Shown here: in pieces, positions 25,001-37,697 of the stretch
How positions within the stretch are numbered: the stretch's first letter is position 1
Layout: each line of letters starts with the position of its first letter
NCBI RefSeq assembly: GCF_000283155.1
Contig: NW_004454166.1
Location: 15,836,034 to 15,900,033 of the forward strand
DNA length: 64,000 nucleotides
Direction: 5' to 3'
DNA from: Ceratotherium simum simum
Taxonomy: Eukaryota > Chordata > Mammalia > Perissodactyla > Rhinocerotidae
Translations under genes and position numbers: made by a program
The notes under the pieces: generated by a model
Told to the model about the DNA's origin: nothing
Seen by the model: only the letters and a program-made list of their open reading frames with translations
Databases searched by the model: none

Positions 25001-25972
25001 AGATTTCTTAGGATCCAGCTGTGGCTTGGACAGATGGCATTTGTGATGAAAACCAAATCTCTCTAGAGTGAATTGGTCATAAATTCTGGATTGAATGGAA
25101 ATTCTTTGGAATGGCTCCAGGCCACAGTTGTTGGGCACATCAGCTCCTGGGGAATAAGAGTTCTTTTGTGGTAGGGTGAGGCCCAGTGGACAGGGTGCTG
25201 TGCTGGGTGACTGATTACCCTGTGGCTTTGTGCTGGGTCTTCTAAAGTGTTGAACTCAAAAAAATTGGCAGGGATGCGTAGAGAAGACCAAGCAGATATT
25301 CATATGGAGCGATGGTGAAAATGAATATTCTTCATTACAGCTCTTGTGCTTGGTGACCTATTTGCAGATCTGGCGTTAGGTATGTACCCATGACCTTGTG
25401 ATCTTTGTGGGGCGTTCTAGATTGTGGAACATGGTATGGAAGGACACAGGACAAAATGGTGTAGTGCTTGTCTCTGATTATGAAATTGTTGGTGTGCACT
25501 TTTCTTTCTTTTTTATTGTTTTGTTTACCATAGATATTAGAAAATAGAGATAAACACTTATTACTTTATTTTCCTTTCTGAGTTGGACCCTGAATTTCAC
25601 AGAGGAAAAATTTACTACAAACTCATAGTTGGCGTTTTATTGGCCTGCATATTTTATGAGTACTCCGAGTCTTATAACTGACTGGGTGTCCCTCCAGAAA
25701 TTCATGGTAATGTCTGTGGCCTAGTTTTAACAGGTGTGCAGAATTCTGTGGTGACTGTTTTGCTAGCCTCGTTCCTGGCTCTGCTTTTTCTCTCTGTCCT
25801 TGTTTTTCCTTTATCTTTGTCACCTACTTCTAATTTGTCATTTGATCGTATTTCATGTATCACTGTATCTTTTCTAGAGTGAGTTGTGGTAAAAATAAGT
25901 AAAATAAATATTGGGTCAGAGAGTGTGAGCATCCTTGTGTTTCATGATGATTTTTTAACTTATTGCTTTCTA

Positions 25973-26214
25973 TTTTTTTGTGTGTGTGTGTGTGAGGAAG
26001 ATCAGCCCTGAGCTAACATCCATGCCAATCCTGCTCTTTTTGCTGAGGAAGACTGGCCCTGAGCTAACATCCGTGCCCATCTTCCTCCACTTTATATGGG
26101 ACACCGCCACAGCATGGCCTGACAAGTGGTGCATCAGTGTGCGCCCGGGATCCGAATGTGGGCCGCCAGCAGCGGAGCGCGTGCACTTAACTGCTATGCC
26201 GTGGGGCCGGCCCC
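25973..26214 (-). mobile_element. ERE SINE, 'tatatggga' type, with a TG-expanded tail
   Basis: Perfect 16-bp TSD, aacttattgctttcta, at 25957-25972 and 26215-26230. A short TG run (25980-25994) occupies the tail junction. Confidence 0.9.
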
Positions 26215-28041
26215 AACTTATTGCTTTCTAAAGCATCACATTTTTACAGCTTTACTGAATCTCTTATGTCCTTGAAGTAGTTTTCAAAAAATGAGCATTT
26301 TTTATGTGACTATGAAAGTATTATTTGAGAATGGTAGACAATTTGGAAATAAGGGTGAGTATATAGAGGACAGTTGTCATTATCAGTTCTAGATTTTTCT
26401 TCTAACCTTTTATATCCAAATTTTTAGTCCTCCATCAGTTCTGTTTACAACGAAAATGAGTTGTGTTCATTTGTCACCTGTCAAAATCTACCTTTCATGG
26501 GCCCATAATCATCAGCAAATTCTACGATGCAGCCTTTTGAGGAGCTCTCTGGGGTCTTGAAGAATGTCCCTTCCAACTCTCTTCTTAACTGTTGAGGAAA
26601 CCAAGGCTCCGGGAGGCTCGGTGGTGTCTTAGGGGTCTGGCGGGGGTGCTAGGACTGCTCAGGCGCAGAGTTCTGCCCGCCCTGCCCGGGAGGGGTGTCA
26701 GGCTGCTTGTCCGCAATATTTCCATCACCCTCATGCCTGAATACGCCTTATGTTAACAGTGATTTGTCCTTTGGATGTAAGTATTCTTTTTTTTTCCCGT
26801 CTGATTCTACAATGCTAATTCCTTTGGGGAGTCTTCTAATAAATCACAAATACCTAAGTTGAATGAATTTCCTCACATCTTCCCACCCTCATCCCCCATC
26901 ATAGGGGAGAGTTGTGTTTCATGGGTATATGCTGGTGCGTGGGACTTTGAAAAGGGGAAAAGATACAGAAAGAGTTATCAGTGGGTTAGTCCAAGACTGA
27001 GTCCTTTAACGCGCAGTTTTGCTCAGACTGTGAGCACGGCTTTCGGAGAGGATGAAATCATAATTTTGAATGCCAGAGCTGTTCACAGCTTTTTCTTTGA
27101 TGGATCACTTTTGTTCGTGTGTTTTTAAGATTTTTTGGTGCTGTGGATTAAAACAGACTTTTGGCTTGAGGGAGTAAATTTATAAATGTCGCTTGAGCCA
27201 TTTTTATCTTGTTCTTTAATTTTTGAGAACTGTGACTATCATATAGTCAGTAACTCTCATAGGAAAAAAATGCTTTCTCTGAGACAAAATTTTAGTTCAG
27301 GCAAATTAATGTGTAAAATTCTTGTTTTGATATAAATTAATTTTATTTAACATTGGTTTTCATTATTTAAGTACCTCAGTCACATTTGAGAAAACTTTTA
27401 ACATTTAGGAAAGAGGAGGAGATGAATATTTTTCTGCAATACAGTGGTGTTTTGTTATTGTTTCCTTCTAGATTTTTTCTTATACATCTAAAATACAATA
27501 TAGTTTCAAGGTTATGGTTCTGGCAGAATATGGCAGATTTAGCAAAATTTTCTTTTCTGTTTTCATTTAATCTGGCTCCTAAATAAGCAGGTGATCTGTT
27601 ATCTTTTTGTTTGTTTCCCCTCTGCCTTTGGCAAAACTTGTCAGCGCATTTGCGTATTTAGCGGAAAGTGGAGACTTAATAATTCAGATTCAGTAGCAAT
27701 ATCTTCATCAGAGTTATTCTGCTAAAAGAAATTCTCAAAGTTCAGCTTGGAGGAAATGAATCAAATGTTTCTAAACACTATTCTTGAGTTCCATTTCCTG
27801 AGGGTAGAAAAAAAAAACCCTTGACATTTTTATCCTAGATCCTTGAATTTTTCACTGGGCCCTGTGGCCCAGACTCGTCATGCTGTGTTGGTAAAACCCT
27901 GCCATTTGGCTGGTGTGTTTGGTGGAAGGAAAATGTGTTCTTGCCCAGTTTGGTTATTCAAAGAGAGCTTTTTCCTTCTCTTCTGCCAAGATATGCTACT
28001 ATTCCCTTATGCTTATTTTGTTCCACTGTTCTTATTTGCAG

Positions 28042-28152
28042 AGCACTCGGGTGGAGTTTGACCTGCCAGAATATTCTGTTCGCCGAAGATACCAGGATTT
28101 TGACTGGTTGAGGAACAAACTAGAAGAATCGCAGCCCACTCATCTCATTCCC
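28042..28152 (+). CDS. SNX30: SNX30 internal coding exon (exon 3): phosphoinositide-binding core of the PX domain
   Basis: This exon of 111 nt (37 codons, phase 0/0) lies between the acceptor ttatttgcag and the donor gtaggt. It starts [12 protein letters not shown] and contains the PX signature [10 protein letters not shown], then [13 protein letters not shown]. In PX domains the Arg/Tyr pair of the R-R/K-Y-x-D-F motif contacts the 3-phosphate and inositol ring of PI3P, so this exon carries the main membrane-recognition residues. It joins exon 2 in frame (TTK|STR) and exon 4 in frame (LIP|PLP), completing the proline-rich PX loop. The last exon base is C, giving a second consecutive donor without G at -1. 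The intron on its 5' side is about 8 kb and on its 3' side about 9.5 kb. Confidence 0.95.
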
Positions 28153-29277
28153 GTAGGTACTAAGTCATTACAGCTTGTTACTCACTTTTCCTGCAGGATC
28201 TTTTCTGAGGATGTTCACTCAACTCTCACCCCTTAAATTACAGGCAAACTCTGCCTTACGTTTTATAGCAGATTCACCCATCAAATGTACGTAAAACACG
28301 TTCATGGATATTGTATATTATTTCACCTTTTGGGTTTTGGTTTCTAGTTTGCTATACAGTATGCTGGTTTCTTGAGTGGGGTGGGGTAGATTTTCACTTT
28401 CATTATGACAGTTAATTTTTCGAGGTATGGAGAGTCCTAATTCTCATTCGCTGCCTCTTTAAAGCCTGCCTTACCCTTCCTAGACACTATTCTTGAGGTT
28501 TGGATGGCTGCCACCAGGTGAAGCAAGATGCCTCAGGCCACAGCTGGCAGGGCTGTCTTTAGACATGGGTAATTCAGGGAGCAGGAATCGAGCACACAGT
28601 CCATTCACCCACAGTTTTTCATTTAAAAAACAAATCAAAAAGCCACCTAACTCTGTTTATTGAAGCAGCATAATATTTATCTACTACTTACATCTGCACA
28701 TTTTTTAAATAGAACCAGAGCAAATAAGATTTAAAAGACTACTTAAATCAACATGCATATTGAGTACTTTTCTGACTACTTTTTTTTTTAAGTAGAAATA
28801 ATAACTATTATTTAGACCCTAGATGGTTTTTTGGGCTTTAGTGGCTTTAGGGCAATTTGGGTCATAGAACTCTTCTCAGGGTTTTATCTTTCAGTAAAAA
28901 CCATGGTTGAATCATTTCTTAGCACTACCAATTTTCCTGTTAACACTGCATCTTCCAGTGCTGCTTTCCCCGCCATGGTTGGAAGAGGCTGGATATGCTG
29001 TGAACACTCTGGCAGTTTCTTTGGTCTTCAAGGCAAAGGTGGCCATGTTGCTAGTGCCGTGATGGAAATGATGGGTCTTGCCGGGACTCCATTCTTTATC
29101 GGGGAACTCCCCCTACCCCCTATCATGTATCCCCTCTGCTCTCCAAGCCTGAAGTTTTGCTTTTCTGTCTTCTAATCACTTAAAAACTTCCCTGAATGAG
29201 AAACTATAGTTTTTAAGCAGTTGGAACTATTTCTTAAAATCTTAATTTGGCAAAATTGGCAGCTAGCAAATTTTTTT

Positions 29278-29960
29278 AAAATAGACTTTTTATTTTAGAA
29301 CAGTATTAGATGTACAGAATTATGATGAAGATAGTACAGTGAGTTCTCATATACCCACATCCAGTTTTTGCTTATCATTAACACTTTACGTTAGTATGGC
29401 ACATTTGTCACATTTAATGAACTGGTAATGATAACGTTATTGTTGACCACACGTCCTTTATTCGGAGTTCTTCAGTTTTTGCCTAATGGCCTTTTTCTGT
29501 TCCGGGATCCCAGCCAGGATACCACATTACATTTAGTTGTCATGTCTCAGCTTCTTCTTGTTTGTGACAGTTTCTCAAGCTTTCCTTGTTTTTGATGACC
29601 TTTGACCGTTTTGAGGAGTACTGTCAGGCATTTTGTAGAATGCACCTCAGTGGAGATTTGTCTGATGTTTTTCTCACGAGTAGACTGGGGTAATGTGTTC
29701 TTGAGAGGAAAGGCACAGAGGTAAAGTCTCATCGTATCGTATCAAGGGTATATACTATCAACAGTGTTTATCACTGTTGATGGTGACCTTGATCACCTGA
29801 CTTTAGGTAGTGCTTGTCAGGTTTCTCTACTGTACAGGTACTGTTTTTTCTCTCCCTGTCAATACTGTTCTCTTTGGAAGGAAGTCATTCTTTATGCGTA
29901 GCCCACACTGTACATAAGGGGAATTATGCTCCACCGCCTGGCAGCTAATTTGAAGTCTGT
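29278..29960 (-). mobile_element. Ancient L1M-like 3' region
   Basis: Remembered L1M-type sequence: ttttagaacagtattagatg, gggatcccagccaggatacc, tttttgatgacctttgaccg, cactgttgatggtgaccttg. Confidence 0.5.
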
Positions 29961-29983
29961 ACTTAAAGATCAAAGGTTAGACA

Positions 29984-29997
29984 TCGCCACCTGGTGG
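29984..29997 (-). promoter_or_regulatory. Candidate CTCF-binding motif
   Basis: The minus strand reads CCACCAGGTGGCGA, matching 13 of 14 core positions (only the last base is off). It lies just beyond the L1-like block. Confidence 0.3.
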
Positions 29998-30464
29998 TGA
30001 AATATAGTAACACTCATGTGTAGGCACTGAAGCCAGATCCAGAATGCCCAAAGTGGATCCAGAGTATCTTTAAGTATGGTTTTCTGTAGTCTGGGTAGAA
30101 GCAGGGAGTAGGAAGATACTTGAGAAGCAAGTGGAGACTTAAATTTCTTTGTCAAGTCTTGGTGCATATCCGGGGTGGAGAGAGATTTAATATAGGAGAG
30201 CATCTCTGATTTAAACATGAAAGTCAAACTGGAAACAAACTCTTTTTTCCCCCCGTGGAAATTCATTTTACAACAACTTTGCTAGGAGATGTCGATCTGT
30301 TATTAAGCGTCGACTTTGTGTTAGTCTTTTTACTAGGCTTGATGAGTACCCTTGGGAGAGGTTATAAGACAGACAGGGACCCCTGCCCTGGGGAGTTTAT
30401 TGTCAGATGGAGACCCTCTAAACATGTAACGTAATTATTGTTTAAATTTTTATTTCTTTTTTTC

Positions 30465-31745
30465 AGAAACAGCTTTATTGAGGTATGATTCATATGTCAT
30501 ACGATTCACCCATTTAAAATGTACAAACAAGGGGTTTTAGTATAGTTATAGAGTTTGCCATCAGCAAATCAATTTTAGAACCTTTTCATCACCCCAAAAA
30601 GAAACCTCCTACTCCTTGCTGTCACTTCCAAACCTTCTATCTTCCCCAGTGCCTAGCAACCACTAATCTACTTTCTTCTCTATAGATTTTCCTATTCTGG
30701 ATATTTCATAAAAGTAGGATCATATATTAAGTAGTCTTTTGTGACTGGATTTTTTCACTTAGCGTACTGTTTTCAGGGTTCACCCATGTTGTAGCATGTA
30801 TCAGTACTTCATTCCTTTTTATTGTCGAATAATACTCCATTGTATGGACATATCACATTTTGCCTGTCTACTCACCTTTGCTGGGCATTTGGGTTGTTTG
30901 CACTTTTGGACTATTATGAGTAATGATGCTATGAACATTTGCGTGCAAGCTTTTGTGTGGCCATTTGTTTTGCTTTTTCTTGGGTGTATACCTAGGAATA
31001 TAATTGCTAAATCACATGTAACTCTATATTTAACCTTTTGGGGAATTGCCAGACTGTTTTCCAAAGTGGCTGCATCATTTTACATTCCCACCAGCAGTGA
31101 ATGAGGGTTCCAGTTTCTCCACATCTTCATCCACACTGGTTATTATCTTTTTGATTATAGCCATCCTAGTGGATGTGAAGTGGTATGTCATTGTGGTTTT
31201 GATTTGTATTTCGCTAACAACTAATGATGCAGGACATCTTTTTTGTGTGCTTGTTGGCCATTTGTTATCTTCCTTTGAGAAATATCTATTCAGATGTTTT
31301 GTGCATTTTAGAATTGGGTTGTCTTTTTATTATCGAGTTGTTATATTTCTTAATATCTAGATACAAGTTCCTTATCAGATATATGATTTGCAAAAATTTT
31401 CTCCCATTTAATGGTTGTCTGTTTATTTTCTTGATGGTTTCCTTTAAGTACAAAAGTTTTTAATTTGGATGATGTCCAATTTATCTAATTTTTCTTTGGC
31501 TGCTTGTGCTTTTGGTGTTATATCTAAGTAACCATTGCCTAATCCTAGGTCATGAAGATTTACACCTATGTTGTCTTCTAAGATTTTTACAGTTTTAGCT
31601 CTTACATTTAGGTCTTTAATCCATTTTGAGTTCATTTTTGTCCAGTAAGTTTTCGTTTCTTTAACTAGTGAGGCTGAATATCTTCCCAACATTTTATTGG
31701 ACATTGGTATTACTTTCATGAATTGTCTCTTTATTTTTCTATTGT
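30465..31745 (-). mobile_element. L1 LINE, 5'-truncated, with ORF2 C-terminal remnant
   Basis: The minus strand encodes recognisable L1 ORF2 C-terminal pieces: GYLDITPKAQAAKEKLDKLD followed by IIQIKNFC (within 31444-31719), and MFIASLLIIVQKCKQPKCP (within 30819-31064). Stops and frameshifts separate them, so no active protein remains. The 3'-UTR extends left to about 30465. Confidence 0.82.
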
Positions 31746-31920
31746 GTTTTTTTTATTGGTTTGTAGAAACTCCATATCTGCAAAGGAAATGGACCTAGTT
31801 GGGAATATCTATCTATCTGTCTTTCCTCTAGTTGTTGTTTATCTTAGACTTGACTCCTATAAACTATAGTTTCTGGCTTTGAAGCCTGTTTCTAACCTAG
31901 GATATTAAAAATATATTTCT

Positions 31921-32130
31921 GGGGCCGGCCCTGTGGCTTAGCGGTTAAGTGCATGCGCTCCGCTGCTGGCGGCCCGGGTTCGGATCCCTGGCGCGCACCG
32001 ACGCACCGCTTCTCCAGCCATGCTGAGGCCATGTCTCACGTACAGCAACTAGAAGGATCTGCAGCTATGACATACAACTATCTACTGGGACTTTGGGGGG
32101 AAAATAAATAAATAAATAAAATTATAAAAA
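31921..32130 (+). mobile_element. ERE SINE, short type
   Basis: Starts ggggccggccctgtggctta and ends in aataaataaataaaatta plus A-run. The flanks (aaaaatatatttct at 31907-31920; a TA-expanded copy from 32131) form an imperfect TSD. Confidence 0.85.
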
Positions 32131-32337
32131 AAAAATATATATATTTTTCTGTATTTTCTTCTACTACTTTTGTGTCTTCATTTTTTATATTTAAATCTAG
32201 AATTTATTCTGATGTGAGATAGGAGGACCTTAGTTTTTCAGATGGTGAGTTGTCCCAGACCACTTAGGAGTAATCTTTATCATAGTTTGTGCATTAGACT
32301 GTGTCGTGCATTAGTTGTGTGTTCTTGGGCTATTTCT

Positions 32338-32572
32338 TTTCTTTTGTGAGGAAGATCAGCCCTGAGCTAACATCCATGCCAATTCTCCTCTTTTTGCTGA
32401 GGAAGACTGGCCCTGGGCTAACATCTGTGCCCATCTCCCTCCACTTTATATGGGACGCTGCCACAGCATGGCCTGACTAGCGGTGCATCGGTGCACGCCT
32501 GGGATCCAAACCCCCCGGGCCGCCAGCAGCGGAGCGCGCACACTTAACCGCTGCGCCACGGGGCCGGCCCCA
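32338..32572 (-). mobile_element. ERE SINE, 'tatatggga' type
   Basis: Perfect 15-bp TSD, tcttgggctatttct, at 32323-32337 and 32573-32587. Head gccacggggccggcccca at right. Confidence 0.9.
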
Positions 32573-33689
32573 TCTTGGGCTATTTCTGAACCTTTTGGTT
32601 CATTGATCTCTTTAGTCTAGTGGCCCCCACCTCCCAATATACTTTGTTTTCAGAGCTTTTCTAGCTATTTGCACGTGTTTTCAAGATGAACTTTACAATC
32701 TTTTGAATCAGTTGGAAAATTGGGGGGAGTGGTGGTGAGTTCCTTTTTATTTTTTCTCCTCCAACTTAAGTCAGCTATGGTAAAAAATGTCTGAGAATTC
32801 CTGAGCTGTCAGATTCTACTGCTTATGTTAGGCACATGGAGATAAAGTTCCCACTTTTCCTGGACTTCATTGGAGCCATGTGAAGTTGTGGGTGAACAGC
32901 CAGCCAGACTGGGGTTCTGGGGAGGAACCCAAGTTCTTTCACTTGCCTTTCCCCATTGGCTGTCCTGAGGCCTGCCCTTATTTCCAGTACCTGTGGCTCT
33001 GAACTTGGCAGCTTCTGGGACTCTGCTGGAGAAACCCAACCCCTTCCTTCCTAGGCCAACCTTTCACAAGATGGTCGATAGTGGTTAACTTTTCTCTCAA
33101 TCCAGTCTTTTCTGCCTTGTATCTTTAACAAATTCTGGCCTGTTACCAGTACCTCTCTATTTTCTGGTGCTGCAGCAGACTTTTCTCTTTTTATATTGCT
33201 TTGTTCCTGTGCAATTTTAAAACCAGAAGGAAATAATCATATGCTCTTAAAATGCCATCTTAAAACTAGAAGTATGCTGGATATGTATACTTGTTATCTC
33301 ATAATGACAATTCACTTTTCTCTATTATGTAATAGAGCCACCAGAAAGTCTTCATCGTGACATGGTTTTTGCTTTTTAATTTATTTTTTGGCTCAGAAGT
33401 TGGTTTTAACACTGCTTCATTTGCTGAGACACAGCTAGTTACTCAGCAGTCAGATTTTGTGATTCGATGGGGACAGATAGATTTTAGAGATGGAGCATTT
33501 ACATTTAGTGTTTAATTTCACTTGGAAATTTAATGTTTGCTTCCATTTTTATGAAGGAAGCTTTGCTGGAAGGATGCATTTGTATTTATTATGCACCCAG
33601 TTTTGTTTTGGATAGCGGCAAAGTCCTAGGAATTAATCAGAAATTTGTAATGCAACAACTGTTTTTCTTAATATGAAATACTCAGTGAA

Positions 33690-33918
33690 GGGCCGGCCCC
33701 GTGGCTTAGCGGTTAAGTGCGCGCGCTCCGCTGCTGGCGGCCCGGGTTCGCGGCCCGGGTTCGCATCCCGGGCGCGCACCGAAACCCCGCTTCTCCGGCC
33801 ATGCTGAGGCCGTGTCCCACATACAGCAACTGGAAGGATGTGCAGCTATGACATACAACTATCTACTGGGGCTTTGGGGGGGAAAAAATAAATAAATAAA
33901 ATCTTTAAAAAAAAAAAA
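33690..33918 (+). mobile_element. ERE SINE, short type, with duplicated B-box block
   Basis: Head gggccggccccgtggctta, tail aataaataaataaaatct plus A-run. TSD tcagtgaa at 33682-33689 and 33919-33926. The 13-mer cggcccgggttcg occurs twice in tandem (33738-33750, 33751-33763). Confidence 0.88.
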
Positions 33919-34544
33919 TCAGTGAAAACTCGAACTTCATTTTCTAGTTGGTTTCTCCTTTTTTTGTACTGTTAAAAAAGCGTATACATGCTTTTAGCTT
34001 ACCCAGTAGATAAGAAGTAGTTGAACGTTGGTTCAACTTTCAAGTACTATGAATTAAACCAAGCTTGGTGATTGTTCTTTGTAGGGACAAGGGTTTTAAT
34101 CTTGATGCTTTTTTACTTATTTGTTACTTATTTTTGCTTAGGAGCAATATTTTCTGTTAGTTTGATAAGGATAGGAAAAAGTTTTCTGTCATGTAGTGAA
34201 TATGCACTAAATATTTGTTGAATTGCACAGAAAAAGCAATTAAATGCTGACAAGAGGAATTCAGACATTTCAAGATTGAGCAATTGAAATCTTTGTCCAG
34301 ATTTCCTACCCAGAAATAGTAGCTTTTCAGTGACATCTATAGGAAATATGCTTTTGTTTCACAGATTATAAAATACTTTCTTATAAACTAGTATGAAATA
34401 TATGTGCAAGTGCTTTACCAAAGTATCAAGTGCTATAAAAATGTAAATATTTTAAGATTAAACCTTGCAATATGTAATGGGTTCTTGTAATGCTTTGCAA
34501 ATAGAATTTTTTGTAGGTTCCATCATATTTATCCATATGTAGTT

Positions 34545-34705
34545 TTTAAAGAACTTTTTCATTATGGGAAATGTCAAATATACTAAAGTAGAGACATTCA
34601 GTGCAGTGAATCCTGATGTACTCATCACCCAGTTTCAACATTTATCAACTTATGGCTAATCTTGTTTCATCTCTATCCCTACCCACCCCCTCATCCCCAT
34701 ACCAG
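34545..34705 (-). mobile_element. Ancient L1M-like fragment
   Basis: Same type as 18803-19440: ttatgggaaatgtcaaatat, cagtttcaacatttatcaac. Confidence 0.4.
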
Positions 34706-34734
34706 GTGGTTTTTCTAAAAAATGACTTACACAA

Positions 34735-34965
34735 CAGAAATTTACTATTTTATAGTTCTGGAGGTCAAAAGTCCAAAATCAGCCTCAGTGGGTTAATATC
34801 AAGGTGTAGACAAGGCTGCATTCCTTCTGAAGGCTCTAGGGGAAAATTTGTTTCTTGCTTTTTCCAGCTTCTAGAGGCTGCCCTACATTCCTTGGCTCAT
34901 GGCCCATTCCTCCAGCTTCAAAGCCAGCAGCATAGCGTCTTCTCTCCTCTCTGACATCTGCTTCC
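34735..34965. repeat. Unclassified MER-type interspersed repeat
   Basis: Contains the widespread motif agttctggaggtcaaaagtc, then ctgaaggctctaggggaaaa and aaagccagcagcatagcgtc. A common mammalian repeat, but I cannot name the family securely. Confidence 0.4.
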
Positions 34966-34979
34966 ATCGTTGCATCCTT

Positions 34980-35455
34980 TTTATTAAATTGAGGTAAAAA
35001 GCACATAACATAAAATTCACTATTTTAAAGTGTACAATTCAGTGGCTTTTAGCACATTCACAATCTTTGCCCATCACCACCACTGTCTAATTCCAGAACA
35101 TTTTCATCACCCTTTTAAAAACAAACCCCGTACCCATTAAGCAATCACTTCCCATTCCCCCTTTTCCTCAGCCCAACTATTATCAATAATGCTGCTTGAA
35201 CGTTTATCGTACAAGTTTTATTTTGAACACTTGCTTTCAGTTATCTTGGCTATATACCAAAGAGTGGAATTGCTGGAGCCTATGGTAATCCTGTGTTTAG
35301 TTTTTTGAGGAACTGCCAAACTGTTTTCCACAGTGGCTGCACCATTTTGCATTCCCACCAGCAATGTATGAGGATTCCACTTTCTCCACGTACTTGCCAA
35401 CACTTATTTTCCTTTTATAGACATCCTAGTGAGTGCTAAATGGTATCCCAGATGA
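34980..35455 (-). mobile_element. L1 LINE 3' end with ORF2 remnant
   Basis: Antisense L1: attttaaagtgtacaattca, ccgtacccattaagcaatca, then ORF2-derived sequence ctgttttccacagtggctgc and cattcccaccagcaatgta. Confidence 0.75.
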
Positions 35456-36699
35456 TTTTTTAAAACATTTTGGCTTAAAAGATATATGGAATTCCACCCT
35501 TTAGTCTGCTCTCCTTTTTGCTTTCTGTTCTCAATGTTTACAAATTAATAAAAATAGCTGGCATTCATTCAACATCTGTCATGTGCTTGGAGCTGTGTTG
35601 AGCTCCTCTCTTGTATTATCTCATTTCTACTTGGTTTCACCAGCACCCCCGATTCCTATGCATAAACAACCCAGAAGGTAATTATAAAGGTGAGGCTGAG
35701 AGTAGGTGTGCCCCTTTAAGGAAGCTTGAAATAGGAGGAAACAAATTTCTGAAGCCATGTATATTTGAGAATAATAATGCTTATTATAGAAGGAAATTCT
35801 GTTTGCAGAAGGATTCACCCCGGGTTTCCTTTAAATAGCAAGCTTCCCTGATTCATTAAACGTAAAGTTCAATGTACTAGATCTGAAGAGTGGATAACTA
35901 TTTCAGGAGGTTATCTGTTATGTTCAGTGGGGCACACCTAACCACTATTTGCTCATTAGGCCTTCCTCCCAAGTCCTATTCAGCATAAGCAAATGAGAGT
36001 ATGCTCAACAGGACTCACAAGATAAGAACAGGAAAATATCCAATGGCTTTGGTAATCAGAAAGTCATTGACCATTGTTGAAAGGGCAGTTTCTGCGTTGG
36101 GTAGGGATAGGGAAGAGAAATGCAGCATTGAAGGCAGTACCAGCTTTGTTTTGGTGTGGAGGAAGGTTGGGGGTTGAGAAATCAATGGAAATAGTGGAAG
36201 TAAAGATACGCGATTCTTTTCAAAAAGGTTGAATGAGATAGCAAGGAGAGTGGAGAAGAAGATATAAGGTCAAGGGATAGTTGGATTTATTTTGTTCAGG
36301 TAGAAAGAGAACCAGCTATATTTGTGAGATGCGGAACAGAGCTGAATAAGGAGGAGATTTTGAAGATACAGGGAAGAGAAGGTGTAATTAATTGATGACA
36401 GCAGGCGCACGATCGTGAACTAATGGGTCAAGGACACAGATGGAACAGTTAGCTTTGGGCAGGGGTGTGTTGTTACAGGGTCCTGAGGAATGGAGGTGAA
36501 GGTGGTGCCCAGTAGATGGGTTTCGGAGGAAGCAAAATGGTTAGGGAATTTCCACGTGATGCCCTACACCTGGTTCCTGTTTCGGCATTGGCTAAGACCT
36601 TGTTTCTCTTTTTGTTGGTGTATGCTCGAGGATTTATAACTTGAAAAAAATCTCTTTATTGCCATAATATAGGGCTTAAGGAGGCCGAGGACTTAAATA

Positions 36700-36930
36700 C
36701 TTCTTCTAGTTTATCCGCATCCTCACCAACACTTGTTCTTGACTTTGCTTTTCTCTCTTTTCTTCCTTATTATGACCATCCTAGTGGGCATGAAGTGGTA
36801 TCTCTTTGTGGCTTTGGTTTGTACTTCCCTAAAGACTAATGATGTTGAGCATGTTTTCATGTGCTTGTTGGCCATTTGTATATTTTCTTTGGAGAAATAT
36901 CTGCCAGGTGATTTGCTTATTTTTTAATGT
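36700..36930 (-). mobile_element. L1 ORF2 fragment
   Basis: Antisense L1 ORF2 tract: ctagtgggcatgaagtggta, gactaatgatgttgagcatg, ttttcatgtgcttgttggcc. Confidence 0.6.
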
Positions 36931-37697
36931 AAATGTTCTTTTAATATTTCATAACCAAAACATTTTCAAATTGTGCATTAGTAGATTCTCTCCCTGTGGT
37001 GGTAGTGATGAGGAAGGCCTTTTAATCAAGCATTTAATGAAGTTATTACGGAAATAGGTTAAAGCTCAAAGATCCCTTGGTAGCCAGGTAGTTTTAAATT
37101 GCCCACAATATTGGCTCGAAATAAATATGCTAGAGAAATTTGCTTGAGTAAAGGGAGTCACATTTTTAAGAACTTTTGAGGGTAAACCTAAACAAAAAAG
37201 TTGGCTTAGAAAAGGTATTTTTTAGATACATGAGTTTGCCTAATGTATTTATTTCTCCATTTACCAGGTTCTTAACTGAACTGGGAGTAGAATCTTAAGA
37301 TATTTATATAAATTTTTGTGTGGTTAGTGTTGTCTGCCTTTTTTCCTTAGACTAACTTTCTTATCTTGCCTGACTTTCCCATTATATCATCTGCATCAAG
37401 CAATGTAACGATAACTATACTATTGGATTTACTAGATAGAAGTTGACTGACCGTTTTCTGTATTCCAGGGACTATGTTCTAATGTTTTATTTCTCACATT
37501 ATAAAATTGATAGGGTAGTTGTGATTTACTCCACCTGTATTTTTCAGAAATGTTTATATTGATGACTGCATAAAGATCCAACCGATTCAGAAATACTGTT
37601 CTTGACCGGTGTGTCATAGGAATTATTTGCTAGCCTGTGGTTTTTCTTTCCACCGTGTTATCAATTACTCTAAATAGTTTTCTTCCTGTCTTCATAG

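Larger units (their letters stand above)
20083..28041 (+). other. SNX30: SNX30 intron 2
   Basis: A GT-AG intron of 7,959 bp between exons 2 and 3, both phase 0. It holds a Tigger-like MITE (21726-21959), three EREs, a MIR split by an ERE, and a long purine-rich repeat-like block at about 23250-25000. I see no coding signal in 20100-21720, 25000-25950 or 26230-28040. Confidence 0.9.
28153..37697 (+). other. SNX30: SNX30 intron 3
   Basis: A GT-AG intron of 9,545 bp. It is dominated by minus-strand L1 pieces (29278-29960, 30465-31745, 34545-34705, 34980-35455, 36700-36930) plus three EREs. I see nothing recognisable in 28160-29270, 32600-33690, 33930-34540, 35460-36690 or 36940-37690. A CTCF-like motif lies at 29984-29997. 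Confidence 0.9.

Noticed and set aside
26590..26710. GC-rich patch as a possible CpG-island promoter
   Set aside because: Only about 100 bp with few CpGs, and no start-codon exon follows; part of it looks like an old MIR.
31921..32010. tRNA gene in the ERE heads
   Set aside because: A and B boxes are visible, but the sequences lack a full cloverleaf and continue into SINE bodies with poly-A tails and TSDs.
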